This document shows positions 24,710 to 39,300 of a stretch of DNA of 64,000 bases, piece after piece (positions within the stretch are counted from its first letter, which is position 1; every line of letters begins with the position of its first letter). The position numbers and the translations under genes are program-made. The notes under the pieces are model-generated. The model had not been told where the DNA came from. It saw only the letters and a program-made list of their open reading frames with translations, and did no database searches. The stretch is from Paulownia fortunei (lineage: Eukaryota > Streptophyta > Magnoliopsida > Lamiales > Paulowniaceae), in contig CM033116.1 of NCBI GenBank assembly GCA_019321725.1, positions 4,212,642 to 4,276,641 on the forward strand, in the 5' to 3' direction.

Positions 24710-27700
24710 TCATGACTCGTGCGCATTCAGCACTGCTTGGTAAACCATGTCGATGAATTGATTGTCCTATCCAGACAAATTCAAAATTCAGAACAGTACT
24801 ACATGACAATTCTCAATAAAGCAACAACAAAGAGAATTTGTTCAACCACAAGTGTAACTATATATTGGTCAAAGATGGGTGAAGTTGCTCCTCCAGAAGG
24901 AAAGAAAAATTCTTCCAACATGGATTGTAAGCCAAAAATCCACATGATACATAATAAAACTCAATTAGAACTAACTTGAAAATCATTATGTTCTAAACAT
25001 TTTGGAGCAGAAATACCAAAATGTATTTCCACGTGCCAAGGTATACACATGAATCTTGGTCAAAGAGTTTCCTATCAATCTTTACACAATAAGTCTAACA
25101 TATTTAAAATTCCAGCAACTAATCTATCACCTGTATTCCATATTCTGCAACTGTATCTCATTCCACCCCTCTACTCATGCTCATACCAAGAGTTGTTCAA
25201 GTTCAGCAAAAGAAAAATATCAAATATAGCTATGATGGAAGACTGAGATATGCATAATATAGGTGAATCTCTCCACCGACTTGTGCAAACAAAAACACAT
25301 ACTTGCAGGTACATTATTCCTGCCAATTAATATGACGATACAAGTAAGAAGGAAGACACTTGACGCCAATATATCAACAAAAAGTTTGTAGTGATCCATT
25401 AGATTGATTTACCACATATCTTTAGCTATCATCTGTGCTATCTCTGCAAAGGTGGAACGATCAATTTAAAATGCTTATACATGGTTTGAGCCTGGAATGC
25501 CAAAGGTGAGAGATAAAAGAGTTCTGAACTACTTATGCTATGATAACTCTAGGATTAGTGGCAGAAAGCCAATCCAGGTGCTGGTACAGAGATGTTGGCA
25601 AGATCATAACTATTCTACTCACTCTATTAAAGTGATTTTGTTATGATAACAGAAGCTTTTGACCAGGCCATATATTTCTCCTGAAAGGAAACTGGTCAAT
25701 CCACGACGGAGGTTTCTTCTTGACATGCTTATAACAATGTCACTAACTAAAAGGTACAGCAGAAAGTTAGTTACCATTTTCTTACTCTTCTAGATCTTCA
25801 AAGGGTAAACAAATGCATGCATGACTTAATGCTTATGATCATAAGGATTATAATATTCTTTTCTCTGCCTAAAACAGTCTCAACATCTTGAAACTTAATA
25901 GAACTTATTTTCAGGCAGTTTCTTTAGTATCTAAGGTCTAGATAAAGAAAACTGGCACAGACAAAAGTGGAACCATCCCAATTCTTGAATAGATACCATG
26001 CCAGAAGAGCAAGTCATACAGGCATGCCAAAGGTGGGAGACGGCGAGGGACAAATGGATGGATGCGTTCGGTATTACACAATAAAGAGCAAAAAAAATGC
26101 TACTAATAAATGGCTGTTCAGTTAAATTTCATTGCAAAGAAATCACTAAAACGAGACTTTAACCACCGAACAGTAATGATAGCAGAAGATATCAGTGAAA
26201 GAAATGATGCACTCATTTAACTCTCCTGGAGACTCACAAGTCATACCCAGAAACTTTGCAGTTGAACAAAGAGAGACAGACAATCAAAGTGCATACCTGA
26301 ACAAGCATTTGAAGTGCTTCCCTAACTTTTTCTCTGCATATAACAGGCCCATAATTTGGGGTAGGAACAGAAGTTGGAGTGAGCGATGCTGGGGGTGTTG
26401 GTGGTGGAAATGGCTGAAGCAAAGGTGCACCATAAGGTCGTTGTAGATTTCCAGGAGGATTCAGAGGAGGGGCAGTGGGCACAGATGAAGTTATAGGAGG
26501 CATAACCAATGGAGAAGAGGAAGGAGGGCCAAAAAATGATGACGGCTTCACCAGATCAGTTGAACGCCTTGTCGCAGTATTAGATTCAGGGTTTTCAAGA
26601 ATAGACATTATAGGGGTAGAAGTAGATAAAGTAGCTGGTTTTTGAGCAGATGGTAAAGGGGGCAGAGTAACATTCTGCGGATGAGCAGAAATAACAGTTG
26701 CAGAGGAGTGGTATGGCTGCCCAGAAATTGCTACATTAGGAGAACATCCAATATTCATAGCAGTCTGCATGTATTAAATTAAGTTCATCATAAAAGCAAT
26801 TACAAGTGATATAGCATTTCCACTGTTCTAAGAAAGAATCGAATTGAAAGTCAAATGAAATAAAAAATATCAACAAGATTCAACGGACATCTATTCCTTA
26901 AGTATTCACGTTACAACTTAAACATTAACATAATACTCGATATACAAACAAAGCACACAAACTTCTTAGTATGGTTGCTCGCTTACATTTCAATAGAGAC
27001 TGAGAAAACCAAAATCTACCACTTCGTCATCCAAAACTATACATAAAGGCGAATCAATTCAAATAGGTCAAAATCGTACCGTTTTACAATTTCCTATCAT
27101 CCATCTTCATAGTTGTGATTAACAAGCTTTCTGAACTTGCAAGTGTAGCTAGACAATTAAAACTACTAACATCAGCCTATGCACCCATCTCTCAACTGCT
27201 CAATCAACCCAGGAAGCACAAAACCATGTAAATTGCAAGTTTTACAGGTAAAAGCCGGACAAGAAGAATGGATCCAGAAATAATAACGTTAACAGCCTAA
27301 ATCTCTGACTTGACATGTCAACTAGCAATGCAATAGTCTCATATCTGCTATCTACTAAGAAGTCAGCCAAAGTCACATAATAAGCGAAAGGGAAAAAAGG
27401 CATACACTGAAGAAGTTCACAAAAGATCGATCATCAGGTACATCAGCAACATTGGAGGAAGTAGAAGATGATGGCTCTAGGGGACCATCCATTACTGTCA
27501 GTGTTGGAAATGCTTCCAGTTCTTCAAACTCGCTGCAACAAAACAATAGGAAAGGAGCCCCTCATACTGTCTCTTAAACAAAAAAGACTAGAAACAACAG
27601 AGAATCAAGCCCCTCTGTCTCTACAAAATGGTGCTAGGAAAATAAAAGAAGTATGCATAGAATTGACAGATGATCAAATCCATGTGTCTAGACTTATATT

Positions 27701-30554
27701 ATCAAGAGAGAATCAAATCCTGTGCAATAGCCATATGGTTTCCCACAACAGACAGCTGTATGCATGACCTGTTTGGATCATTTGCTTGTTTCAGTCCAGA
27801 ACCACGGCAGATTCAACATGTACACCTCTTTTTGAAAAACTCCATGGAATATATGGTGTCACAGAGCAGGTATAAGCTAGACTAACAATACAGCAGGTCC
27901 ACAGATAAAAGCACAGATCATGGATGCAATTTTTGTCTGAATATTAATGCCTGGTTGAGTATGATTAGCTACCACACATGAATTATTTCTCTACTTGATT
28001 GAGTCAGCACCCATGGAATTGACAACAATTACCTTTTGGTAGGAGATACTTTTGACTTCGTAGGCACCTTGGAATATGCATTTAGTATCCTAGTAACAAA
28101 TAAAATCACAGCATTAAAGTAATATGATAACTGCTGATTTAGGGGTTTTTAAACTACAAAGCACACACCAAACAAAATGACTTGTGTGATAAGACAAGAA
28201 AACATGGGCGTAATTTCTATCTAAAATAAACCACAATAAACTTTAGCGCCTGCTCATTTTATTCTCCCTCACATTGCGCTATCTTAGCATTCTAAATATG
28301 GCATTCTACACAACAATAGTTGGAAGTTCCAGAGACAAAAGGGTTGGAATCTCCAGCAAACTTCTTATGCCCGACACAAAGTTTCAACCAGGGTATTGAA
28401 AAACATTTCTCATGCAAACACACCTCATGTCAAGATAGAATGGTAAGAAGAGCCAACCTGTAAATGGTTTTCTTGTTAAAAATGCACCAAGTTTAACATT
28501 CTGAGCCTAACTCTTATTCAATTTTTTACTTAATTACATTTCTCATTATCCCACCCAGGACATTAACTTTTCTGATATGCAGTACCTGCAATGGTATTGT
28601 ACTCATGAGATCCCAAATTTTTAGAACATTGCCACTACAGCAGCCTCATCTGAATCACTACACAAATAGTGACTCTTGATGGCCACATGACAATGCTTAA
28701 CCATCATATAAATAACATAAAAAAGCATTTGAAAGTTAAAAAAAAAACATACAGCCACCAGAGAGATTAATCAGCCACAATGGCTTCCATTAAGTATTCC
28801 TTGTTATCGACATATCTTATGACAAATCTAGGTTGACAACAATCATTCATGGGCCACACTCAGTTCTGTTCCTTTTCTGAAACAGGCTAGCTCATATGGA
28901 AACACATTAAGAGATGCACGGAAAAGAAGAAGAATATCACAAACTTTGACTATAATACACAAACCTGCTAAATAGACTTGCAACCTCTTCGCATTCACGC
29001 GCATTGTAGAACCATATTCCATTTACCTCTTGAGACGCATTTCGGTACAATAAATATGGAACCTGCACTTCATACTCAAAATCTCCCAAGAGATTTTCCA
29101 CCAGATTATCTGCTTACAGCAACAATCAGACCTTTGATTATAGATGGACAGTAGTGCAAATCGAATGCACAATTTGACTAGATTTCTTATCTGAACTATA
29201 TATGGTCCATTTGGAATCACAAATTGATATCATGGAGTTGAAGAGGCTATTTCAATCCTTAAGAAGATAGTCTACATTAGAATGGCAAGATTCTTTATTT
29301 GGAAAAGCCATACCACTCTGGAAACAATTGTTTAAGACATTTATATCATTCAATTTTTCAATTAAACAGATGCTTATTGCGTTCCTCCATAATGGTTTGA
29401 CTGGAAACAACATCAACATAATCCACTAACTAACTTATCCAGGTTTTAGTAACACTATTTCACCACAATGGAAAATTCCCTCAGTAGAAGTGATAGATAC
29501 AGAACATTTGGACCATGCTTTGCACCTTTCAACTAGAGCCTAGAAAAAAATAGTATTACAGACCAGATGATTGAAAAAGATTTTAAGTACCTATTCTGAA
29601 AAATGTTAGTGACCCTTGATCCATCGTGCTGCAAGTAGCTAGCCAAAGTTTTGCCTTGCTTTACTAACCATGAATGCAACTGGTTTGTAAATATCTAGTT
29701 TGTTGAATATTAACAACCGAATGAAACTAAAACTAATATTTCTACTATCGTATGTCAGACAGATAACAAACATTTCCTGATCAATATGGATATTGTTAAC
29801 AATTTTTGTAAATATCCTACTTTAATTACAAGTGTTTAAGCATTATTTCACCAAAAAACCATTATTTACCGACACATCAATACTTTCCCCATACAAGAAG
29901 CAACAATATTTCATCAATACCCCAATCCCACACTATTGGACAATAATGCAAAGAAATAGAGTGACTAACCCGTGTTCCGACGATTCATTACTATAAACTG
30001 GAACCGTGGTTGAGTATTCCTGAAACAGCAATACCCAGATGCTATATAACAAAGTAAAAATTGCAGAATTGTTATAAATTTCCCCACCCCCAACTCCAAA
30101 AAGCAACCTAAGAAGTAAAATCGTGCGAACACCACAAAATTCAATGTCAACAGAGGAAAAATGAAAGGCAAAACTTCTTTCCAGTAGCCCAAAAAAGCCC
30201 TCACCTTTTCACGACAAAAAGAGAGCCCTCCACATCCTTCCGACTCTGTCAACCAAAATTCATCACTAATATATATCTCAAACCAAGAAGAAAAAAAATC
30301 AAATCCAATAACACATTCAGCTCGCGTAAACACACACACACACACACACATGTATATATATATAAATATGTGTGTATGTATCTGTGACAGCATACCCATT
30401 GGCTAGTGTCGATGTTAAATTCGTAGAAGGTGACGTGAGCGGCGGTGATGAGAATTTCCTCAACAAAGGGATCGATTCTCTGTAGCACCGTCAAATTCAG
30501 TAACTTCGTGCTCTTCTCATCTAGATTCGGCATCAATTTCCCGTTATGCGACAT
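24710..30554 (-). CDS. DCP1: mRNA-decapping enzyme subunit DCP1
   Basis: Eight exons join in frame to 367 aa: 30554-30396, 30245-30205, 30019-29970, 29109-28965, 28089-28033, 27532-27406, 26764-26297, 24766-24710. DCP1 activates the decapping enzyme DCP2 in processing bodies, removing mRNA caps before 5'-3' decay. An EVH1-like domain occupies about residues 10-130 (LLNLTVLQRIDPFVEEILIT, QPRFQFIVMNRRN, NGIWFYNARECEEVA). A proline/serine-rich linker contains VMDGPLEPSS and PTAPPLNPPG, and a C-terminal helical trimerisation segment follows (REKVREALQMLVQ, then FIDMVYQAVLNA). The length equals what I recall for Arabidopsis DCP1. The start is MSHNGKLMPNLDE, as in relatives; an in-frame ATG at 30674 would add 40 residues but lies only 7 nt from the TATA box, so is probably not transcribed. 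Confidence 0.95.
30331..30350. repeat. (CA)10 microsatellite in DCP1 intron 1
   Basis: Ten CA units are followed by TGTATATATATATAAATATGTGTGTATG, so the run and its neighbour can pair as a hairpin in the 150-nt intron. Confidence 0.85.
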
Positions 30555-30680
30555 CGTTTTAGGCACTTTCTCCCTCTGTCTTCCTGGCGAAGTACTGTAC
30601 GTATGTGGAGAGAAACACCTATAGATGAATACTGAGTAGAAGAACAGAGCAGCAAGCTTCTGTCGCTGATTCAATGGTTT

Positions 30681-30687
30681 ATTTATA
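30681..30687 (-). promoter_or_regulatory. TATA box of DCP1
   Basis: Minus-strand TATAAAT lies about 127 bp before the chosen ATG, predicting a start of transcription near 30650 and a leader of about 95 nt. Confidence 0.55.
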
Positions 30688-30699
30688 CATATATATATA

Positions 30700-32427
30700 T
30701 AAGTGTATCAATACTTTAATGTGAACAGATATATACTAAGGCTTGTTTGGTTCAATAACAGGGAAGGGGAAATGAAAAAGGAAAGAGCGTGAATTTTACT
30801 TTACAAAAGAAAAATATAATATGAATGGAAAGTAAATCTCAAATATTTCATTTTATTTGGTACAATAAAAATAAAATGGGAACGAAAATTAATTGTTCTA
30901 CTTTTACCCATTAATTGCATTCTATTTATTTTTTACTAGATAATGATTAAATACATTATTAAAATAATTTCTAATTATTAACAATTAATGAATAAATTAA
31001 ATTTTGAATTTTTTTCAACAATAGTTCCATTAATAAACATAAAGCAAGTACAAAAATAATATATTTTCAGGATGCCAACATTTAGAGAATTACTAAAATA
31101 TTTTTGATGTATTAGAGTTGGATTAGTAGTGGTAGTGGTAGGGGCGGTGGTGTAACTTTGTTTTTTAGCGGAAGATAAAGGCAAAATGAGGGAAGATAAA
31201 TATATAAACAAATTGAGTTTAGAAAAAATTGTACTAGGGATAACACAGTAAATAAATGTACAAGTGAGGACTTTTATGTCATTTGGATCTTTACTTTCAT
31301 TTTTGGTTCACAATCTGTCGTAAACAAAATTGGACTGGTGGGGCGTCATACACTTTCTATTTTGTTTTTCCTCCAATTATTCTTTCCAGACAAATAAATT
31401 AACTTTTTTTTATATATTTATTTATATTTTCATTTATCTTTTACATTCATACATTCACGTTGGGATCCATCACAACGAGAACGAATTGGGGGATGGTTAG
31501 GGGTGGACAGAACATGAGTCATGGATATTGATTGTATATTACTTTTGGATAATAATGGAATCGATTTAAATTCAAATTAACCCGACTTGTAGTAGATTTT
31601 TAAAATTATAAATTGATTTAGAGTGGAACTTGATTTTTAATTTTAAAATTTGCCCTATTTAATTTTTTATTTTAATATATATGTATTTATGTAATATTAT
31701 TTTTAAAAAATTATATTTTTTATTTTTTTTAAAATATTTTAAAATTATAAAGCAAATTTAAGCCAAATTCAACTGGTTGGGGCAAAGTTTGAGGCCTTAA
31801 AATCCTTAGAGGGATAGGTATCGAATTTTAACAAATGTACCCCATTACCATTTCTAAGAGTTCTTGCACTTGAGGAGTCAAGGTGTAGATGTCATCTTGA
31901 TAAAATATGTTATTCAAATTATGGTACTTGTTATATTGTTTACTGTAGTTTTCTTAAAAAAATAATAAAATTATTATATTTTTATTCAGAAAATTAATTA
32001 AATTGACTGCCTAACAACACAAAATGAACAGTCAATTTTTAATGAGTAGAGCATAATTTACTCAATGCCAAAATAGAAGAAGTTGTTTCAATTGTTTATC
32101 TATATAGCGAACTGCCAATGAAAGGTTAATGCAAATGGGGAGCACATGAATCAGTTTTTGAACTTTTTAAGATTTGATCCTTACACCTCACTCAAAGTTT
32201 GTCTATTACTATGTATAAGTTGAGTTTGATTGACAGCATAGAAATGATTGCAAACTACCCAAATTATTATATTAAAATTGTACAATTTTTTTTTTTTTTG
32301 ACTAATTGCACATATAAGATACTAGTAATGCACATTACAAGAAATAACAATTCAAACTCATTATGTAAGCGTCCATCAGTTTAATACTTCATACTCTTAT
32401 TCTTGGACTTCAAACACATAATAAGTC
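30700..32427. other. AT-rich spacer upstream of DCP1
   Basis: It begins with GGCTTGTTTGGTTCAATAAC near 30740, which resembles a transposon terminus, but I could not find a matching inverted end. The rest is AT-rich with no supported gene. Confidence 0.45.
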
Positions 32428-32767
32428 GTGTATTTCTTAGTAGGTGTTGTGTAATTCTTAAGACAGACCGAGTATATTGCTTGGTTCATACAAGATAATT
32501 GTATAATTCTTAGATGGATTGGGTGTAATTTATCTAAACCATTGTGTAATTTTTAGATGGTATACTCGGTTCATACAAGACAATTGCGTAATTCTTAGAC
32601 GGACCAAGTATGATTGATCCAAACCATTGCGTAATTCTTAGATGGACTGAGTATGATTCATTCAAGACTATTGTGCAATTCTTAGAAGTATGGTCTTGTG
32701 TAATTCTTAAACGGACCGAATATGATTTCTTAGATGGATCGAGTATATTATTCGATTCATCCAAGAC
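32428..32767. repeat. Degenerate minisatellite, about 43-bp period
   Basis: About eight diverged units each contain a variant of TGTGTAATTCTTAGATGGAC, followed by a variant of GAGTATGATTCATTCAAGAC. Unit length varies because of internal losses. Reading frames here on either strand are by-products of the repeat. Confidence 0.8.
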
Positions 32768-33342
32768 CCTTGGACCAACAAAGTTTCAGATCATGTTAAG
32801 GTCGAGTATATATTTTGGCCTGGTTTACCAACAGCAAATCAGTTGGCTGAAATGCCTTGCTCAAGAGTCAACATCGTGTAAATTGGGAGCATGTTTTCTG
32901 CTTCCCTTTCTGCAACCTAACAAAGAATGGGAGAAAACTTATTACCATTTTCCTAATCCTAGGTGGAATCCAGCTCCAGTTGGAATGATTTTCTGAACTA
33001 GATCACTCCGGAACCATGGAGCTGTTGTTTCTGTGACTCAAAGGTTCCCTTATATCCCAATGGAGGGAGATTCCGAAATCCCTTTTCCCATACCAACAGC
33101 AATAGAAAACAAGATCTGTAAGTGTCAACAGGCTCAAGATCTCCTGTATAGTGCTTGCTCACTGAGGCACAGTTACAATGATCGTAGAGGGAAATGAGGC
33201 AAAAGCAACATGCGCGGGGAAAATGACGAAAGTCAGATGCCCATCTTATTGAGTATTTCTATCAAGTAATATAGCATGTTCCAAGTTCTAAAAAATTTTG
33301 GTAAATAAGATTGGACATGCCAGAGAGGGTATAAGATTTTCA

Positions 33343-36300
33343 TCATTTGGTTGCCTTGCCTTTACGTCTGCCACTACTGCTTGTTTCAATTAAGTAACAG
33401 ACCATTGCATCCACATTGTCTCCAAAAATGCTGTAAGCCTCAATCACTTGCAAATAGCTGAATCCCATTGACAACATTATCTGCATGCTGTCACTCAGAA
33501 CTGAACCAGGCAAGCCAAACTCATGCCCTCCGTCCTTCCTGGCATCACTTTCTGATGATCCTGATATTCCGGAGTAGTAAGTTGGCCAAAGTAAAAGTAG
33601 GATTCTAATTTAATTAAATAGTTCATGAGAATCACCAGTAAGCCTATCCCAATGAAAATTCAACTTCCCATACAGGAACTGTAGAATCAAGTAGGTTTTA
33701 GTACTGGTAAAATAACTATACAGTTCAATGCAAGCACTTACTAGCCGCAGAAGATGATGGTTCAGCTATAGAAGTTGATGACTCCCTACAACCAAGCTGT
33801 TGCTTGAACGTGTCATCAGCAAGATACTCTGCCCTTGAAGCTTCCATCACCATGTGTTCAATTTCCTTTTCAGTCAGTTCAAGATCCGAGTAGAAGCGCC
33901 CCTCAGCAAGGAGTGCCTACCAAAGGTAAAGATAGCTGGCTCATCTGGGGTACAGATAATGCAGATCGTTCTTTGTGATCAATAAGTGTACTTACATTAT
34001 CAATCTGCTGATCCTGTTGAGCTTTGATAGCTGCTTTGACCTGATCCTTATCAATATTTGCCTGTCATATAAACCCACAAAATTAGTGAGTGAACTACCT
34101 AACTGTAAGGAGATCTAATAATGATGGTGAGACCACAGCTATGGTCCTAAGGCTAAATATCTAAAGTTTAGCATGTAGTTCCCATTTTTGGGCGTGGATT
34201 CTGCAGATTTGGGTATACAGAGATTATTTTAGTGTACTAGCTGGGTGAATAGATACACACTTACCCCCTGCAGGCTGCTAAATCCAAGTCCAGCACCAAT
34301 TGTAAGCCGACGTGGATCAACAAGGGAGTTATAGTGATTTCCATGATGGTAACTTAGCCGTATAGGAGGTGTGTCCGTATTATAGCTCCCATGGAATATA
34401 TTGATAGGTTCTATATCAGAGAAACCATGAAACTTAAGTGGCAGAGTGAACAAAAAGTAGACTCTCAACAAAATAAATGTCAATGTCATAACATAATCTC
34501 ATACAGGTAATGTCATAACATAATCTCATACACGTAAAGCACCTGAGCTGTACGAATATATATGAATAGGCCGATTGTACATTTCTGATAAAGCTTGGAT
34601 CTCCATATTGTTTCCATAAACCTGCAACCCATATGAGAATCCACATTATGAAGAATTATTCTAAGGATACTTCTAATTGGGCCTGCATTTCATTGGGGGA
34701 AAAGAAAAAGTGGGGACTGTATTTTCTTCTCTTTTCTTACCCCTCGTTTTATTAAGTGTGTAGGAAAACAGGAGGTTCGATAACTTAGAAATTCAGCTGC
34801 CCTCCAGTCAAGAGGCACAATAATAATATAAGAGTTTAAATACCTAAAGAATACAATTTATCATTTCCATCCTAATGTGAACATAGAATTTACACACATT
34901 CCAACCAAATAGCCATCCAAGTTTCTCAGCATTTCAACTTCTCAATCTTATGGCACCATCAAGAGAGATATGGTTTCCTATGCTTGAACTTCAAAATTGT
35001 TATTTGACAGTTAAATGACAAAGACATGGTGATATATACTTTAATTTCGATTTTGTATCATATTTTTCTTCCTCTATATGTAACAGATAAAGCTGCATTA
35101 TGCAGCATAAAAGAGGAAACAGTTAGAAGAAATCTCAGCTTACTCATGGCTGCCTCATGCAATGTTACTATCTGCATCCATTTTCTTTAATCATTTTGAA
35201 AGTATAAGCACAACACCCGAGGGATTGTCCTGAGAGCATTCCTAACTTTGTCTATGATGGATTATTTCCGTTAAAGAACTTTATTAGAGGACATGCCAGA
35301 ATCTATCAAAACTATCACTGGAAGCATCTAAATCTTTTCAGAAGTTTCAAACTGAAACGACCTGAAAAAATAACCAAAGCTTCAATGAAAGTCGTATAAG
35401 AATACTTTGAACACACCAAACTCAGTGAAATTGATTTTCAATTTCATCTTGCTTTATTCAGTGACCATGTCTTCTTAAAAGAAGCAAACCAATTATCTCA
35501 AAATATTCACAATAGCAAGCAGCCCTACCTAATACACAGTTTTCGTTTGAACTCGTAATCTTACTTAATGCTACAGTCATTTCTTAAATATTGAGGTCAT
35601 GCATTACGGTTCTGCAAGGTATACTTTGAGAACCCTGATGCAGTCATATCACAACACTAAGTTGTATTGAACACATACATAATTCTTGAAAAGCAACCAA
35701 GTTGGTTTTCAAATGACAAACACCAGGAAATCCTTTGAAAAATGCAATTGCAATAGCTTTCTGAAAAAAGAATTCAACACTATGTACCTTATCTCTTCTC
35801 TTCCTCTTACAATAGGAAGTAAAACCTTCTGTTATAAACTGAGAGAAGTGATCTCTTTCTCGCTCCTGCACAAACAGAATACAGTTACTTTTCACTTCGA
35901 GCATGAAAAGAGCAACAGGTAGGACTCTCTAAGGAAACAATGCCCTCTCTTGAAACAGAAGAATTCACATCTTCATCTGTACAATTGTCTGAGAGACATG
36001 CAGAATATAAAATAAAAATCATAGATTAAAACAACCATCCACCCAGCGTACAACTCCAAGACAGATTTGAAAGTTAAAAGAGAGTGAAACAAAGCCTCAG
36101 ATGCAAGATTACATTTGGCCTTTTTGTTTTACTCAATAAACATGCATGTAAATTTTTTATTATTAAATAAATACTCACAAAGTCAAATACACTGGTTATA
36201 GAATTAAATCTTCTGGGTTGTTGAAAGTTTTATCTGAATCTGGAGAAAATGCGACATCATCTTTGTTGCTTTTGCCAGAATTCGTATCATCACTCAACAG

Positions 36301-39300
36301 CTTTTAATACGCCGACAGCTTTAAAATTCGGTTGAACACATGTCTGATACATGTAGTGGCATGGCACTCTTGGGCATTTATTTCGGCATGTGTGTTGAAC
36401 ACTCTAAAATGTGTCCAAATAAATTAAAAATTGCACACGTGTGTCAAAAACTTCTATCCTAGCAGACATGTGCTACATTAGTTAAACACAAACTATGTAA
36501 TATCCACAAGTTAACAATTGTTCAAAACTAGACAACTTTGATTACTCCGTTACGTAGTTTATATTATTTATTGATAACTTAATTTATTAGTCTTTTATGT
36601 TGTATTATGACTTGCTTATCCTATTAAAATCACAACACTAAGAATATTTTTTAATTTGGATTATTGAATATATCAGATTTATAGTTCTTCAATAATAGTT
36701 TAAATATGTTTTCATTCACGGCCATGTCATTTCCTATGTTTCATGATAATTTTTATGTCACCGTGTCCATATCCTAGTGTAATTGCGTCATGTATCCATG
36801 TCCATACAACGTAGCTAAACAGTTAAATAAATTAGAAAATGCAATTTAAAAAAAAAATTAAGGACGGAAAGTTATCAGTCACGCAATCTGATCAGCCATC
36901 CTAAAAATTAAAAAAGATGTAATGCAAAGGCTGGACATAAGCTAATAGTAGGTGAAATAGGACTATGTTCATAAATTTATAAGGGTACATCTGAATATTT
37001 TACAAGGAAAAAGATATTACATGTCTGCAAAAAGAAATGAAATATGCTATAAGCCACAGCACATGGGCATAAACTACCCATCTACTAATATGAAAATCTA
37101 GTAGCATTTATATATTAAGCCATATGAATTTTAACTTTACCTTTAAAAGGAATGAAAGATTCTTAACATATAGACAAGATTTACATGACAGAAGTTTAAT
37201 CAAACTTTCCTTTTAAAAATAGCCAAAAAGGGTATATGTAAACTACTTATTTTAAACATAAATATGCCAAACATACTAGAAAAAATCTTTCCATCTTGCA
37301 AAACACTTCATCGGAGTATTATTTGCCTCGTACAGCAATATGATTAAGGACTGGTCTACAAGGATAGCCAAAGAAAGTTACATATGCATGTTTCGGATTT
37401 ATTATTTATGCATGAATACTACCTGTTCTTAACTGAAAATACCGTGCCATACAGCCATTTAATTAGTTTGGTTTTATGATAAGCAATCCAACTGCTGGAC
37501 ATTACATGTGAAAACTGACAATCAGTTACACAGTAAATGCAATATAAACATATACTTCAAGTGACAAGTAAAACACTTCCACTTCTATAAAGCTGTCGAT
37601 AACAAATAAAGATCCGACTCTTTTATTGTCAACAGTCTTGGCAAATTATTAGAAAGCATGCAGGAATACTAGTCAAAGAAAACGTAGAAGTATAAAATAT
37701 ATATATATATATATATAAAAAAAAAAAAAACTCTATAAGTTCATAGAGATGCATAGATTCCCAAGATCAATCACAGCCCCTACTATCACTCAACTCTCCT
37801 GTGATCGAATCATGAGAAAACTACACTAATACTTTCAAATGGATTCATCAATCATTTAAAATGAAAAACTACATTACCATCTGACAAAACAAACTATCTT
37901 AAAAATGAAAGAAGAAATTAAAGCAATCAGCTAGTCAATTGGTCTGAACAGTTGGTAATACCACTCGAGGAAGGATCAGCAAAATACCATAGGATTCTTT
38001 TTCTATTTTGTGGTGAAAATTTGAGAGAGTAAAGTATCTGTTGAAGTATTAAATGAAAGAACAACTTTCTGTCTACTCTAATACAAATCGTATAGGCTGC
38101 TACAGACACAAAAGAGAGAAAGGGACAACTCATAAACATAAGAAAAACAATAGTCTCATACCATGTAGTCAATGCACATCTGCCTAACTAAATCATACAG
38201 TTCAGAGTCACCATATACTTGATCTGCCACAGCACGAAAAAGACAGTTCCCATCCTCTAGCATCTTTCTCACTTCCAAGCCTTTAACCCGCCTTAAATCA
38301 ATCTCAAACTGGTGTTCTCTTTCCTGCAACAGATAAAACATGTCCCATTTACCATACTAGCCGGCCCACAATCTCAAATTCTCAATTATGCCACAAAGCC
38401 TTCTAGCTAGAAGCAGACTAACAGAACATGCTGGACAATGAACAAGTATCCATAATCAGCACTTTCTTGAAGAATTTGAGCTCATTGTTGATCAACAAAC
38501 TTAAAATATTAGTAATGCGGAAATCATTAAGTTGGTAAAACTGTTTAACTTATTTGTTATCAGGAAATTCTGAAAATGCAAGGTAATATCTGCAAAACTC
38601 AAAGATTGACTGGGATTTGGAACCAGTCTGCATTACGAAAAATGAACTTGACAGCCATTCAGAATATTATTGAGCCCAGATCAAACTCACTGCATCATCA
38701 TATGAGGAACTAAAGCAAGGGCTCTGCTCATCAGCACTGTTATATCCTTCACCCTCACAATAAGACCGAGGTGAAGACGGCCGAGATCCAGTTGGTGAAG
38801 ACCTGCTTGATACACCAGGCCAACCTGCAGGTCTCCTAGACGACCCTATCCGCACTGCATTTAAGTCACCAGATGCAAATCTCCTAGAACTAAAGTTCAT
38901 TGAAGAAGGCTTTGGAGGAGGTACAGGAGGCGGTGGTGGATGTGAACTGCCACTAACCACCTGTAAGGAGCTTCCGGTCATTGCATCAGTTTCCTCCTCC
39001 ATGACTGTCAATCCACCACACCCTTTTCCCAAATTTCCAGAACCCACACCCTCATCATTAAGCACCTTCTCATGGTCAACAATTTTTTCTCCTTCATGGT
39101 GATCACTGTTCAAGCTTCCTGGAGAAAGATCCTCACTATTTGGTCCCTTGCTTTTGCTGTCTAAAACACCACAATACTCTGATAATTCATCCACCACAAT
39201 CTGCTCTTGCTCTTCTTCAACCAAATTCTCACCTGCTGGAACAGCCTGTGGAATGCTTGTAAGCTGCTGCTGTGGTGAAGTTGAAGAAGAAGAGGGACTG

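Noticed and set aside
30740..31400. GGCTTGTTTGGTTCAATAAC resembling a transposon terminus
   Set aside because: No matching inverted end or duplicated target was found downstream.
32534..32764. Minus-strand frame with a repeated SYSVHLRITQ-like motif
   Set aside because: The apparent peptide repeat is only the translation of the DNA minisatellite, which is too degenerate to be a coding array.
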